64,000 nucleotides of DNA from Actinomyces sp. oral taxon 171 str. F0337 (GCF_005696555.1 NZ_CP040005.1:248001-312000); one strand, 5' to 3'. Numbered from the stretch's first letter, positions 17,426-25,043 are shown. Notes: a model not told the origin generated them from the sequence alone. Made by a program: numbers and translations.

Positions 17426-18332
17426 GAGGGTTATTCATGGGGTGTAGGTGAATATGAGTCTGAGGACGGCGGTAATGGTTTCCGGGAAGGTTTCTGGTGG
17501 TCTTCTGTAGCCGGTGTGCAGGACTCTCCATGTCTTGATGTTCGCAATGACTCTCTCGATCTTGTAGCGGATCTGGTTGACGGCCCGGTTGTAGGTCCTG
17601 TCGTCGGGGTGAAGAGGCGGGTTCGAGGCTTTTCTCTTCGGGGTGATCATGCCCAGTCCGATATATCCCTTGTCGCCGATGTGCTTGGGCGGTGAGGCTC
17701 CGTCTGGGAGGTCGGTAGTGGGAACGTCGAGCAGGCCGCTGCGGCGCAGGGCCTGAGCGTCGTGCGTGCACCCGTCCTGAGGGTCGCAGACCCAGGCCAG
17801 GGTCCCTGACAGGGGGCAGGCCACCTGGACGTTCAGCCCCGTGGTCCTGTGCCTACCGGAGTACAGCTCGGGATGGCCCTTGCAGGACCAGCACTGAAGC
17901 AGGGTGCCGTCGATGATCGGCTGGGCGGTGGGGTCCAGGTCCTCCACGACTGGCACCTGGTCACTGAGGGCGTGGGCGATCAGGGGCGTGTAGGCGCCGA
18001 TGACGCGGGAGACGGTGGCCTGCGAGACGCAGTAGAGCTCGGCGAGCAGCTCCTGGGGCAGGTTGTGCATCAGGTAGGTCGGTCAGGCGCAGCACAGGAA
18101 CACCCCCCAGCACCCTCGCCCCGAAGGCCGGCAGACGGCCGGAAGCGTAAATGGCCTCGCACAGGCCTACAACCTCACAGCGAGGGAGTCTCGTGCTACT
18201 ATTCATGACGACGGCTCGTTTTCTGATTGAGTTGGATTGAACACCAAAGATTCTCTCAGGAACGGGCCGTCGCCTCGCTCAGCGACACACTATTACCAAC
18301 AAACACCCCAAACACCCCTATGAATAAGCCTC
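17426..18332 (-). mobile_element. IS5-family element, copy 1 (defective), 907 bp
   Basis: Terminal inverted repeats begin GAGGGTTATTCATGGGGTGT on the left and are mirrored on the right (ACACCCCTATGAATAAGCCTC). The element is flanked by AAG at 17423-17425 and 18333-18335, a 3-bp target duplication. It carries one transposase gene on the minus strand, frameshifted (next entry). Its ends are nearly the same as those of copy 2 at 18498-19408, so both belong to one IS type, though internal divergence is considerable. Confidence 0.88.
17435..18206 (-). pseudogene. frameshifted IS5-family (DDE_Tnp_4-type) transposase
   Basis: The gene starts at the ATG at 18206 (MNSSTRLPRCEVVGLCEAIY) and loses frame between about 18075 and 18105. 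Compared with the intact copy, this stretch is two bases shorter. The rest reads in another frame (HNLPQELLAELYCVSQATVS to the stop at 17435). The DDE-type motifs survive in the second frame: DGTLLQCWSC, GDKGYIGLGM and RYKIERVIANIK. The enzyme would not be produced without recoding, but the intact copy 2 transposase could act on the ends. Confidence 0.85.
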
Positions 18333-18497
18333 AAGGACCTGGCCAAGCCAAATGGGACGTCAGGTGTGAGTGCTACAGATTTGCAGAATAAAGGTGGCGC
18401 ATTGAGTGACATAGGCCAACACATGGGCAACTCCAAACAACCTGAACTGAATGAGTTGGATTTGAAAAAGAATGGAGATGTGGACGACTCGTATAAT

Positions 18498-19408
18498 GAG
18501 GCTTATTCATAGGGGTGTTTAGGGTGTTCAAAGGAGGGGGGTGTGTCGCTGAGTAAGGTGGCGGCTTGTTCTTGAGAGAGTTTTGGTGTCTAAGCCAACT
18601 CAACCAAGAACAAACCGCCATGATGAATAGTAGCACGAGGATCACTCGCGGCGAGGTTGTGGACCTGTGCGAGACCATTTTCGCCGAGAACCCCGACCTG
18701 CCGGCGTTCGGGGCCCGGGCGCTGGGGCTGTACCTGTGCGTGCGTCTGACACTGACATACCTGAGGCACAACCTACCCCAGGAGCTACTCGCCGAGCTCT
18801 ACGGCGTCTCCCAGGCCACCGCCTCCCGAGTCATCACCGCCTACACACCCCTGATTGCCCAGGCTTTGGAAATCAGTGTGCCGACTGTGGAGGATCTGGA
18901 TCCCACCGTGCAGCTGATCGTCGATGGCACCCTCCTTCAGTGCTGGTCCTGGGCCGAACACCCTGAGCTGTACTCCGGCAAGCACAGGACCACCGGACTG
19001 AACGTCCAGGTCGCCTGCACCCTCACGGGCCACCTGGCCTGGGTGTCCGACCCCCACGACGGAAGGGTCCACGACACCGAGGCCCTACGCCGCCGTGGCC
19101 TGCTTGACGTGCCACCCGCCGACCTCCCGGAAGGGGCATCACCACCGCGGCATATCGGCGACAAGGGCTACATCGGGTTGGGCATGATCACCCCAAAGAA
19201 AAAACCCGCGAACCTACCGCTCCACCCTGATGACAAGGCCTACAACATCACCGTCAACCAGGTCCGCTACAAGATCGAAAGAGTCATCGCCAACATCAAG
19301 ACCTGGAGAGTCCTGCACACCGGATACAAAAGACCACTAGAAACCTTCAAGACAACCATCACAGCAGTCCTCGGAATCATATTCACCTACACCCTATGAA
19401 TAAGCCTC
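18498..19408 (+). mobile_element. IS5-family element, copy 2 (apparently intact), 911 bp
   Basis: The left end GAGGCTTATTCATAGGGGTG and the reverse complement of the right end (GAGGCTTATTCATAGGGTG) match apart from one G. AAT at 18495-18497 and 19409-19411 is the 3-bp target duplication. A full-length transposase fills the element. The right-hand AAT is also the left target duplication of the next, different IS, so the two elements abut with only these three bases between them. Confidence 0.9.
18620..19399 (+). CDS. IS5-family transposase (DDE_Tnp_4/HARBI1-like)
   Basis: 259 aa from ATG at 18620 (MMNSSTRITRGEVVDLCETI); an extension to 18566 would run into the terminal region and has no ribosome site. 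An N-terminal helix-turn-helix (LPQELLAELYGVSQATASRV) is followed by a DDE nuclease domain: first Asp in LIVDGTLLQCWSW, second in GDKGYIGLGMITPKKK, Glu in RYKIERVIANIKTWR. All three acidic positions are present, so the enzyme looks active. The protein catalyses cut-and-paste of the element and is the likely source of activity for the frameshifted copy 1. Confidence 0.9.
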   Translation: MMNSSTRITRGEVVDLCETIFAENPDLPAFGARALGLYLCVRLTLTYLRHNLPQELLAELYGVSQATASRVITAYTPLIAQALEISVPTVEDLDPTVQLIVDGTLLQCWSWAEHPELYSGKHRTTGLNVQVACTLTGHLAWVSDPHDGRVHDTEALRRRGLLDVPPADLPEGASPPRHIGDKGYIGLGMITPKKKPANLPLHPDDKAYNITVNQVRYKIERVIANIKTWRVLHTGYKRPLETFKTTITAVLGIIFTYTL

Positions 19409-19411
19409 AAT

Positions 19412-20286
19412 GAAGGTTATTCAGGGGTTGGTGTAGGTGTAGAGGGTTAGGGTGGCTGTGATAGTTTCTTTGAAGGTGTGCAGGGGGCGCCTGTAGTCGT
19501 GGGCCAGGATCTTCCAGGATTTGATGTGCGCGATGGTTCTCTCCACGACATACCGGATTTCATTTAGGGATTTGTTGGCCTGCTTCTGGGCCTTGGTGAG
19601 CTCACTGTTGGGAGGTTTCTTGTAGGGGGTGAGAACCCCGGTTCCGATGTCGCCTTTATCGGCGATGCAGCAGGAGGGGTCGATCTCCTCCAAGAGACCG
19701 GAGGTGGTGATGGCCTTGGTGTCGTGGGTGGCCCCCGGTAGCGGGTCTGAGGCCCACCGCAGGCGCCCGGCGGGGCTGACCAGCACTTGCAGGCTCAGGC
19801 CGGTGCGCTTGTGCTTGCCCGACCACAGGTCCGTCCGATCCTTCCAGCTCCAGCACGCCAGGAGCGTACCGTCGATGATGTGCACGCCCCCATGGGGGAC
19901 CTCCTCGACGGTCGTCAGCACAGGCCCCAGGACCCTGGCGATGATCCGGGTGACCACCGAGATCGCCCGCGAGATCGTCGGCTGTGACACCCCCATGATC
20001 TCGGCGATCGCCTCCTGGGAGGTGTTGGTGCGCAAATACATCAACGTCGCCCGCACCGCGGCCAGTGGGCCAAGAATTCTTGGCGCCAAGGAGATCTCAG
20101 TATCACCCAGCACCATTTCCACCAGGCAGCTCAACTGCGTTCTGTCCAGGCCCGTGATACCCTTACCCATGACGGCTCGTTCCTGAGAGGTTTCATGTAG
20201 CAATCTGATTCTCTCAGACCAACGAGCCGTCACCCATTCAACACACCGAACCCCTAAACCCCCATACACGCCCCTGAATAACCTTC
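19412..20286 (-). mobile_element. second IS5-family element type (apparently intact), 875 bp
   Basis: Left end GAAGGTTATTCAGGGG and the reverse complement of the right end match exactly for 16 bases. AAT flanks both sides (19409-19411 and 20287-20289). The ends resemble those of the neighbouring IS (GAGGCTTATTCAtaGGGG), but the transposase is clearly different. Because the left AAT is shared with copy 2, this element or copy 2 inserted exactly at the target duplication of the other. Confidence 0.9.
19421..20170 (-). CDS. IS5-family transposase, second type
   Basis: 249 aa when started at MGKGITGLDRTQLSCLVEMV (20170); a longer in-frame start at 20269 would extend into the terminal repeat. A helix-turn-helix region (TSQEAIAEIMGVSQPTISRA) is followed by a DDE domain: HIIDGTLLACWSW, CIADKGDIGTGVLTP and RYVVERTIAHIKSWK. 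All catalytic acidic residues are in place. It shares overall architecture with the adjacent IS transposase but only moderate sequence similarity, so it is a separate IS of the same family. Confidence 0.9.
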   Translation of the reverse strand: MGKGITGLDRTQLSCLVEMVLGDTEISLAPRILGPLAAVRATLMYLRTNTSQEAIAEIMGVSQPTISRAISVVTRIIARVLGPVLTTVEEVPHGGVHIIDGTLLACWSWKDRTDLWSGKHKRTGLSLQVLVSPAGRLRWASDPLPGATHDTKAITTSGLLEEIDPSCCIADKGDIGTGVLTPYKKPPNSELTKAQKQANKSLNEIRYVVERTIAHIKSWKILAHDYRRPLHTFKETITATLTLYTYTNP

Positions 20287-20551
20287 AATGGAGGTTACCG
20301 GGCAGCTAACCCGGATACCCATGGTAGCACTGAGCCTCAAACGGAACTTAATCGCAACATCACCAAGGATGGAGGCGTTAACCGTCCCGAGCCGAGAAAA
20401 GCTCCGTACAGCAGCCTGCCAGATCCGAAGGGAAAACACTCTGGCATAGCCAAACCTGGAGTTAGCAAGCCAAAGTGATGGATCGATGGATATCGTAACG
20501 ACGGCGTGGCGCTCGTTGTGTGCAGTTAACGATGAGTGATGGAGACCCCAA

Positions 20552-21199
20552 TTGCGTCATGCTAGGAAGATGTGTGCATTTCTGGTGTTCGTTCTGGTGG
20601 CGACAACCGCCGGGGCGTGCGCTATATTCTCGGCGGGCAAAGAAGGTGGACGGCTGGAAGCTTCGGCAGGTACTGTGCCCACCGCTGTGTCGACAGATGC
20701 GGACAAATATTACTGTCCAGGTATTCCGGATGCATCCGTGAGGATGATGTTCGATGTGTCCATATCTAAAATTAAACGAGACATCGTTAATGGCAACAAA
20801 GCACCTCTTCGATGTGGTTACAAGATCGAGGATGGATTGGCTCTCGAAATATATTACGGATACTATACTGACAACTACCCTCCGAACGAGCTCGTTCATA
20901 CGGCAGGACTGAAACCACGTGTCACGTTGAAGTATGCAGGATATGCTGGAAGTGGCGAGCTACACCCAGGCTCTGATGGAAAGATTCGTAAAGGGACGTA
21001 CGAGTGCGGGCGACGGTTTATCGCTCTGGACTATGGTTATGCTGGCATCAAACACAGCGTTGGTGACACGCAGGAGGCGCTCACTAATTTAATACAGTCG
21101 ACACTTCCATGGATGTGCGGTGATCAACCGATCCCGGGCACCGATGGAGTCACAATGAAAAGCGTCGAACCTGACTGGTTGCACACACCTTCTAAGTAA
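20552..21199 (+). CDS. lipoprotein, paralogue B
   Basis: 215 aa from TTG at 20552 (GGAGA six bases upstream); ATG at 20570 is an alternative. Signal peptide CAFLVFVLVATTAGAC with lipobox T-A-G-A-C. The mature protein shares YYCPGIPDASVRMMFD and NLIQSTLPWMCGDQPIPG with the lipoprotein at 16098-16766 and keeps cysteines at matching places, but the middle diverges strongly. It follows the split gene by 73 bp, as paralogue A follows the intact substrate-like gene. The divergent middle between conserved ends is what one would expect of proteins matched to different partners; that idea is an inference. Confidence 0.7.
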   Translation: MRHARKMCAFLVFVLVATTAGACAIFSAGKEGGRLEASAGTVPTAVSTDADKYYCPGIPDASVRMMFDVSISKIKRDIVNGNKAPLRCGYKIEDGLALEIYYGYYTDNYPPNELVHTAGLKPRVTLKYAGYAGSGELHPGSDGKIRKGTYECGRRFIALDYGYAGIKHSVGDTQEALTNLIQSTLPWMCGDQPIPGTDGVTMKSVEPDWLHTPSK

Positions 21200-21338
21200 G
21201 CCTGGGGTGCGTGTTGGTTCTTGGGCTGAGAGGAGCACTCTGCTAGTTCGAAATACGCCCAGCAGTCTAGTCTCTCAGTTGGGTGGTGTAGCGGCTCCCA
21301 TCATCGGGCGCCCGCCCCCAGGACCATCAACAAGGTAA

Positions 21339-21434
21339 CGGGCTCGTCGTCGTGTTGCAAGCGCACTGGGAGTGAGGCTGCTGGTCGGTTCGTTGTCGCT
21401 GGTGGGGTGCTTGTCTTCCTGGAGCAACGGTTAA
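21339..21434 (+). pseudogene. relic of a lipoprotein signal peptide, fourth copy of the 22460/25325/27276 family
   Basis: In the frame ending at TAA 21432 the bases read RRRVASALGVRLLVGSLSLV then G-C-L-S-S. This is the signal peptide and lipobox of the later lipoproteins (RRRVAGALGVGVLAGSLALA then G-C-S-S). There is a stop (TAA at 21336-21338) just upstream, no start codon, and the mature region is missing. It shows that this lipoprotein family was once present further left and has decayed. The surrounding 21200-21470 space otherwise shows nothing but a ribosome site for the next gene. Confidence 0.65.
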
Positions 21435-21470
21435 GACTACTTTCCGAGCTGGTTTTGAGGTGAGGTTTTC

Positions 21471-22235
21471 ATGGTGTTTCGTTCTTGGTGCTTGGTTGTT
21501 GCGAGTGTCGCTATGGTGTTTCTGAATGTGTCGTGCTCGGTGGTTGGTGGAGGGGAGGTGACTCCTAAGAAGGTCGCGCCATTGCGGTCAGTCATGTTGA
21601 CTCGTGAGGACGTTCCTGGAGCCACTGACGTGAAGTGGTCGGACATCTCTGGGTATCAGAGTAATTGTGCTGCCGCGGATAATGGCCTCAATCTGACGTT
21701 GTCGTCAGAGCCTGAGAATCAGTTGAGCGTCGGACGCTTCGAGGGTGATGGGATGTCCGTTACCCAGGTGATGATCTTTAATCTCATAGAGAGTAAAAAG
21801 GGTGAAACTGTTCGTGGTCTGCAAGCGGATGTCGTGGCCTGCGACGGTGTCGAGTCGACTGAGAATCGTCCCTGGCCCGACAAGCCCGTCCCTGCCCCCG
21901 GGGAGCAAGTGAGTGTGGCAATGTCGGCGCTGGAACCAGACTCCCTGCCCAGGGGCGCCTTCGGTTTCAGGCAGCGGGCCACCACGAGAGCCAGCGTCGT
22001 TGTCGTGGACATGGTCTACGCCCCTGTCAGACGCGGAGACCAGCTGGGCATCCTCATGATTCGTACTGCCGCAACGGAAGGCAAGACTGGCTCGCAAGAC
22101 GCCGTCGGGCTGCTGAACAAGGCGCTCCACCGCGCCGACGCCCGCATCGACTCCGCCCAGCTGACCGCGCCGGCGCAGTCGTCGCCGGCATCACGTAGTG
22201 GCACGGCGACACCGACGTCGCCGCCAACGCCTTGA
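21471..22235 (+). CDS. lipoprotein with possible PknH-like sensor fold
   Basis: 254 aa. ATG at 21471 behind a duplicated TGAGG. Signal peptide with lipobox L-N-V-S-C near residue 22. The mature domain starts PLRSVMLTREDVPGATDVKW, has two Cys (QSNCAAAD and VVACDGV) and a strand-rich second half (RASVVVVDMVYAPVRRGDQL). The 'LTREDVPG' opening, central Cys pair and final strand resemble PknH-type extracellular sensor domains of Actinobacteria. This is a structural guess. The C-terminal about 25 residues are a Pro/Thr/Ser tail. No kinase is nearby. Confidence 0.6.
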   Translation: MVFRSWCLVVASVAMVFLNVSCSVVGGGEVTPKKVAPLRSVMLTREDVPGATDVKWSDISGYQSNCAAADNGLNLTLSSEPENQLSVGRFEGDGMSVTQVMIFNLIESKKGETVRGLQADVVACDGVESTENRPWPDKPVPAPGEQVSVAMSALEPDSLPRGAFGFRQRATTRASVVVVDMVYAPVRRGDQLGILMIRTAATEGKTGSQDAVGLLNKALHRADARIDSAQLTAPAQSSPASRSGTATPTSPPTP

Positions 22236-22459
22236 GCCCGCCCACGAACACACTTTCCTGAGACTCTAGGTCGGAGCAACTCCAGCAGCGGAAGCTTCAT
22301 CAGCCAGAGGCGGTAGCGGTTGACGTCTGCACCGCCGGATAGGTGGGGTGTGGCCTTCGTCGGGGTGTCGTGACTTTGTTGTGACCTGGCCGGTAGGGTC
22401 AGGGTAGTTCCTACCGCGCCGAGCGACTGTACTCGGCCTGACTGTGGAGGTGCTTCCTC

Positions 22460-23167
22460 ATGGCTCGTTCCCGCGTCAGCCTTCCTGGTCGCCGTCGTCT
22501 CGCCAGCGCCCTGGGGGCGGGCGTGCTGGCCGGCTCGTTGGCCCTGGCGGGGTGCTCGTCGGGCAGCCCGAAGGGCGGCGGCACGATCCCGCCGCTGAGC
22601 ACCGCGGGTGCCGGTGGTGGCTCGACGGCATCTGCGCCTGCCTCGGGCGGGACGTCGACCAGTGCCAGTGGCGCTGCCAGTGCTGGTGCGGTGACTGCTG
22701 AGTCTTTGTCTGACTCCTCCTTGGGGTACACGGTGGTCTCCATCCCCGACGGCCTGGACGCCACCAAGACCAAGGTCCTCCAGGACTACGTCGCCTACGA
22801 CAAAGCCACCTGGCGCCTCTGGTCAACACGACAGGGACTGGACGAGGCCCTGGCGCTTTCAACTGGCACAACCAGAGAAAATATTCGAAACAACTACAAC
22901 AAAACGACGCGCTATGCTCGACCTCCCATTTCAATCGGAGTTAGTGACGTCGAGGTGGGTGCCGACGGGAAAAGCGCTAACGTGACCGTGTGCTACGATC
23001 GCACGAAGATGACGGTGGTCGACGAGAACGGAAATGACGTCACCAAGGATTCCTCTCAGAATAAAATAGAGTATCTCATCGGTTTAGTTGACGGTGAATC
23101 TGATGTTTGGCTTGCCGAGAGCCAAACAACATTATCTTCCAACGAGTGCAGCACGGAGCAAAAGTGA
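22460..23167 (+). CDS. lipoprotein, family of three (copy 1)
   Basis: 235 aa; ATG 22460 with GGAGG nine bases upstream. N-terminus RRRLASALGAGVLAGSLALA then G-C-S-S is a twin-basic signal peptide with a clear lipobox. A Gly/Ser/Ala-rich linker of about 50 residues precedes the conserved block LGYTVVSIPDGLDATKTKVL and YVAYDKATWRLW. The C-terminal half (VSDVEVGADGKSANVTVCYD, then TLSSNEC) is divergent between paralogues, with two conserved Cys. The stop overlaps the secreted-protein start (ATGA), so the two are co-translated and probably act together at the cell surface. No enzymatic motif seen. Confidence 0.75.
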   Translation: MARSRVSLPGRRRLASALGAGVLAGSLALAGCSSGSPKGGGTIPPLSTAGAGGGSTASAPASGGTSTSASGAASAGAVTAESLSDSSLGYTVVSIPDGLDATKTKVLQDYVAYDKATWRLWSTRQGLDEALALSTGTTRENIRNNYNKTTRYARPPISIGVSDVEVGADGKSANVTVCYDRTKMTVVDENGNDVTKDSSQNKIEYLIGLVDGESDVWLAESQTTLSSNECSTEQK

Positions 23168-24288
23168 TGAACAAGGTGAGAAGTCGAGTCGTAGCCCTGT
23201 CGTGTGCACTTTTATGCCTGACCCTCCTCCCCTCCGAGGCGCTCGCCGCAGACGGTGTAGAAGATGATGGGGCAGCAGTTTCTGGTTCTGCTGAGGGGAC
23301 TGGTGATGGTGGTGGTCAGGTGACTATCTCGGTGGAGTCGAGTGTGACCACGGCCGGCTCTGGCGGGGGCGACGGTAGTGGCGGTGGGGTGACGTCCTCG
23401 TCGTCGTCCGGCACGGAGGTGACCGTGGCCCCAGTGTGCTATTACAAGCCCGGCGACACGGGGGCTCAGACTGCCCAGGGAATCAACTACACAAAGAAGG
23501 AGCTCGCCGAAAGCTCAAAGAGGGCCTCTGGTGTTACCGGACCTCTGGTCCGAGGGGTCAATGACATTGTCTCGCAGCAGATGGACAAGAACTTCCCTGA
23601 CTATGAGTCCCACAAGGATGACGCGCAGGGCCGCTGGTACGGGCGCTACTGCGACGCGTCCCGGTTGGACCCGAAGAACAATCCGACCTTCAAGGAGGAC
23701 TTCGAGAAGGAGCGCAAGGCTTTCTATGAGGCTAACCCTGATCAGAACATCTGGGTCCCGGCCGGTCAGCAGGCCCCCAGGCCCTACATCTCTGGGACCC
23801 GCCTGGCCAAGGTGGCCTGGGATGCGGTGAAGATCCCGGCCCCGACGGTGGAGACCAACCCCAAGGTCGGCACCCAGGGCGCGACCCTGGTGGGCATGGA
23901 CACCTGGGTGTGGGCCACCGGCAACACCCCCACCAGCGTGACCGCCACAGCCACCGCCGGCAGTACCACCGCCACCATCACGGCCGGCTCCTCCGGCCTG
24001 CAGCTGTCGGCCCCTGACGGGAAGGCCTCCTGCACCGGGTTTGGTATTGCGTGGCACCAGGGGATGCCTGAGGGCTCCAGTCCGTGCACCATCTCCTTCA
24101 ACCGCAGCTCAGCCCACCTGGGTGGTAGCACGCCGTTGACGATCAAGGTCGCCTACTCAGCCTCCTACACCGCCACCGACGGCAACAGCGGCACCCTGCC
24201 CGCCATCACCACCACCAGCACCATCAACCTCCCCGTCGCCGAGGTCCAGACCCTGACCACCAACAAAAAGAACCCCCGCCAGAACTGA
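23167..24288 (+). CDS. secreted protein of unknown function (copy 1)
   Basis: 373 aa from ATG at 23167, the ATGA overlap with the lipoprotein gene; an earlier Met at 23107 would lie within that gene. A Sec signal peptide (cleavage about ALA-ADG, residue 28) is followed by a Gly/Ser/Thr-rich linker. A segment begins CYYKPG and contains RWYGRYCDASRLDPKNNPTF. A beta-rich C-terminal domain follows with W-V-W-ATGNTP, ASCTGFGIAW and PCTISF (two Cys probably bonded). The C-terminal pattern is that of actinobacterial secreted Ig-like proteins of unknown role. The region between residues about 100 and 140 differs from the second copy, the rest is nearly identical. Confidence 0.75.
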   Translation: MNKVRSRVVALSCALLCLTLLPSEALAADGVEDDGAAVSGSAEGTGDGGGQVTISVESSVTTAGSGGGDGSGGGVTSSSSSGTEVTVAPVCYYKPGDTGAQTAQGINYTKKELAESSKRASGVTGPLVRGVNDIVSQQMDKNFPDYESHKDDAQGRWYGRYCDASRLDPKNNPTFKEDFEKERKAFYEANPDQNIWVPAGQQAPRPYISGTRLAKVAWDAVKIPAPTVETNPKVGTQGATLVGMDTWVWATGNTPTSVTATATAGSTTATITAGSSGLQLSAPDGKASCTGFGIAWHQGMPEGSSPCTISFNRSSAHLGGSTPLTIKVAYSASYTATDGNSGTLPAITTTSTINLPVAEVQTLTTNKKNPRQN

Positions 24289-24343
24289 AGCGGTGCAAGC
24301 GGCGTGACCGCAATCCAGTCATAGTAAGAATGAGAGTATCGCC

Positions 24344-24372
24344 TTGTCGCGATATCACATGAATGACATAAT
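24344..24372 (+). promoter_or_regulatory. candidate sigma-70-type promoter of higBA, leaderless
   Basis: TTGTCG at 24344-24349 and CATAAT at 24367-24372 are separated by 17 bp, a good actinobacterial promoter. The GTG start of the toxin gene at 24379 lies seven bases past the -10, at the expected transcription start, and no ribosome site precedes it. This implies a leaderless transcript. Confidence 0.55.
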
Positions 24373-24378
24373 GGGGCT

Positions 24379-24735
24379 GTGCGATGGACGGTTGAGTTCT
24401 CCGACGAGGTTCTGGCCTGGTATCAGGGCCTGACCCCCGAGGGGAAGGCGGCGACCCGTCGCGTGCTGACGCGGCTGGAGGATGCCGGGCATATGCTCGG
24501 TATGCCGTTGTCGAAACAGGTGGGCGGAGGCCTGCGCGAACTGCGGTTCACCTGCGAGGGCGTGGCAAGACGGATCACGTACGTTCTCGAACCCGAACGG
24601 AAGGCCATCACGCTGACCACCTTCCGCAAGCAGCGCCAGAACGAGCGTGGGGAGATCCTGCGAGCCCGGCGGGCCCAGGCGGCCTATCAGGCCACTCAGG
24701 CAGCAACCAAGGGCGCCCGAAAGAAGAGGAAGTAA
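24379..24735 (+). CDS. HigB/RelE-type toxin of a type II toxin-antitoxin pair
   Basis: 118 aa beginning MRWTVEFSDEVLAWYQGLTP. The core GGGLRELRF and RITYVLEPERKAITLTTFRK matches the HigB/Gp49 branch of the RelE superfamily, ribosome-dependent mRNA interferases. Lys and Arg residues in the last strand and the basic C-terminal tail (ARKKRK) fit RNA binding. The toxin precedes the antitoxin, as in HigBA modules, with only two bases between the genes. It sits between two copies of a duplicated lipoprotein/secreted-protein unit and may help to stabilise that array. Confidence 0.85.
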   Translation: MRWTVEFSDEVLAWYQGLTPEGKAATRRVLTRLEDAGHMLGMPLSKQVGGGLRELRFTCEGVARRITYVLEPERKAITLTTFRKQRQNERGEILRARRAQAAYQATQAATKGARKKRK

Positions 24736-24737
24736 TC

Positions 24738-25043
24738 ATGAGTACCACACCGTTCCGGCAGGCCGAGGCTGAGGCCCTGGCTGCTATGACTCCGGACGAG
24801 CGTGCCCGATTCGACGCCGCGGAGGCTGAGGAGGAGGCCCGCTTGCAGCTCGCTGAGCTCGTCTACGCCGCACGTACGCGTGCGGGGCTGACCCAGACCG
24901 AGTTGGCTGGGCGCATGGGAACCCAACAGTCGGTCATCTCAGCCGTCGAGAACGGTGGGCAGGTTCCCTCCGTCTCGACTCTCTGGCGTATCGCCCGCGC
25001 ACTGGATCTGCGTCTGACCATCGATATGGCCGCCGCGAGCTGA
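24738..25043 (+). CDS. HigA-type Xre-family antitoxin
   Basis: 101 aa. An acidic N-terminal helix (DERARFDAAEAEEEARLQLA) is followed by a helix-turn-helix: YAARTRAGLTQTELAGRMGT, QQSVISAVENGGQVPSVSTL and RIARALDLRL, a typical Xre/Cro DNA-binding domain. Helix-turn-helix antitoxins in second position are characteristic of HigBA and auto-repress the operon. The following 25044-25324 stretch holds the promoter region of the second lipoprotein copy and no other recognisable gene. Confidence 0.87.
   Translation: MSTTPFRQAEAEALAAMTPDERARFDAAEAEEEARLQLAELVYAARTRAGLTQTELAGRMGTQQSVISAVENGGQVPSVSTLWRIARALDLRLTIDMAAAS

Larger units (their letters stand above)
17375..20478 (+). pseudogene. C-terminal remnant of a low-G+C gene split by three IS5-family insertions
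   Basis: Removing the IS elements and one copy of each 3-bp target duplication joins three pieces into one open frame: 17375-17425 (MQDWESISARLTDQEVK), 18336-18497 (starts DLAKPNGTSG, ends DDSYN) and 20290-20478 (starts GGYRAANPDT, ends KPGVSKPK, TGA). The result is 133 codons with no internal stop, in frame across all three joins. Its 5' end abuts an IS3 fragment, so the N-terminal part is gone. Base composition matches the 14003-16072 gene, and like that gene it is followed by a lipoprotein of the same family (20552-21199). It is therefore probably the tail of a second T7SS-substrate-like gene. The tail is Pro/Lys/Asn-rich; no sequence match to the first substrate's C-terminus is evident. 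Confidence 0.75.
22342..24288 (+). repeat. direct repeat unit 1: promoter + lipoprotein + secreted protein
   Basis: About 1.95 kb that recurs at 25209-27166 in the same orientation. The upstream region is conserved (GTGGCCTTCGTC, then TTTGTTGTGA, then CTGGCCGGTAGGGTC), as are the lipoprotein N-terminal half and most of the secreted-protein gene. The longest near-identical stretch covers 23580-24288 against 26459-27166. The lipoprotein C-terminal halves and the secreted-protein regions just after CYYKPG diverge. HigBA lies between the two units. Confidence 0.88.

Noticed and set aside
17375..17695. 106-codon frame starting MQDWESISARL and running into the IS
   Set aside because: Only its first 17 codons belong to a gene; the rest is antisense of the inserted transposase.
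23107..23166. Upstream Met for the secreted protein (copy 1)
   Set aside because: It would place 20 residues inside the lipoprotein gene and destroy the signal peptide position; ATGA overlap at 23167 is better.
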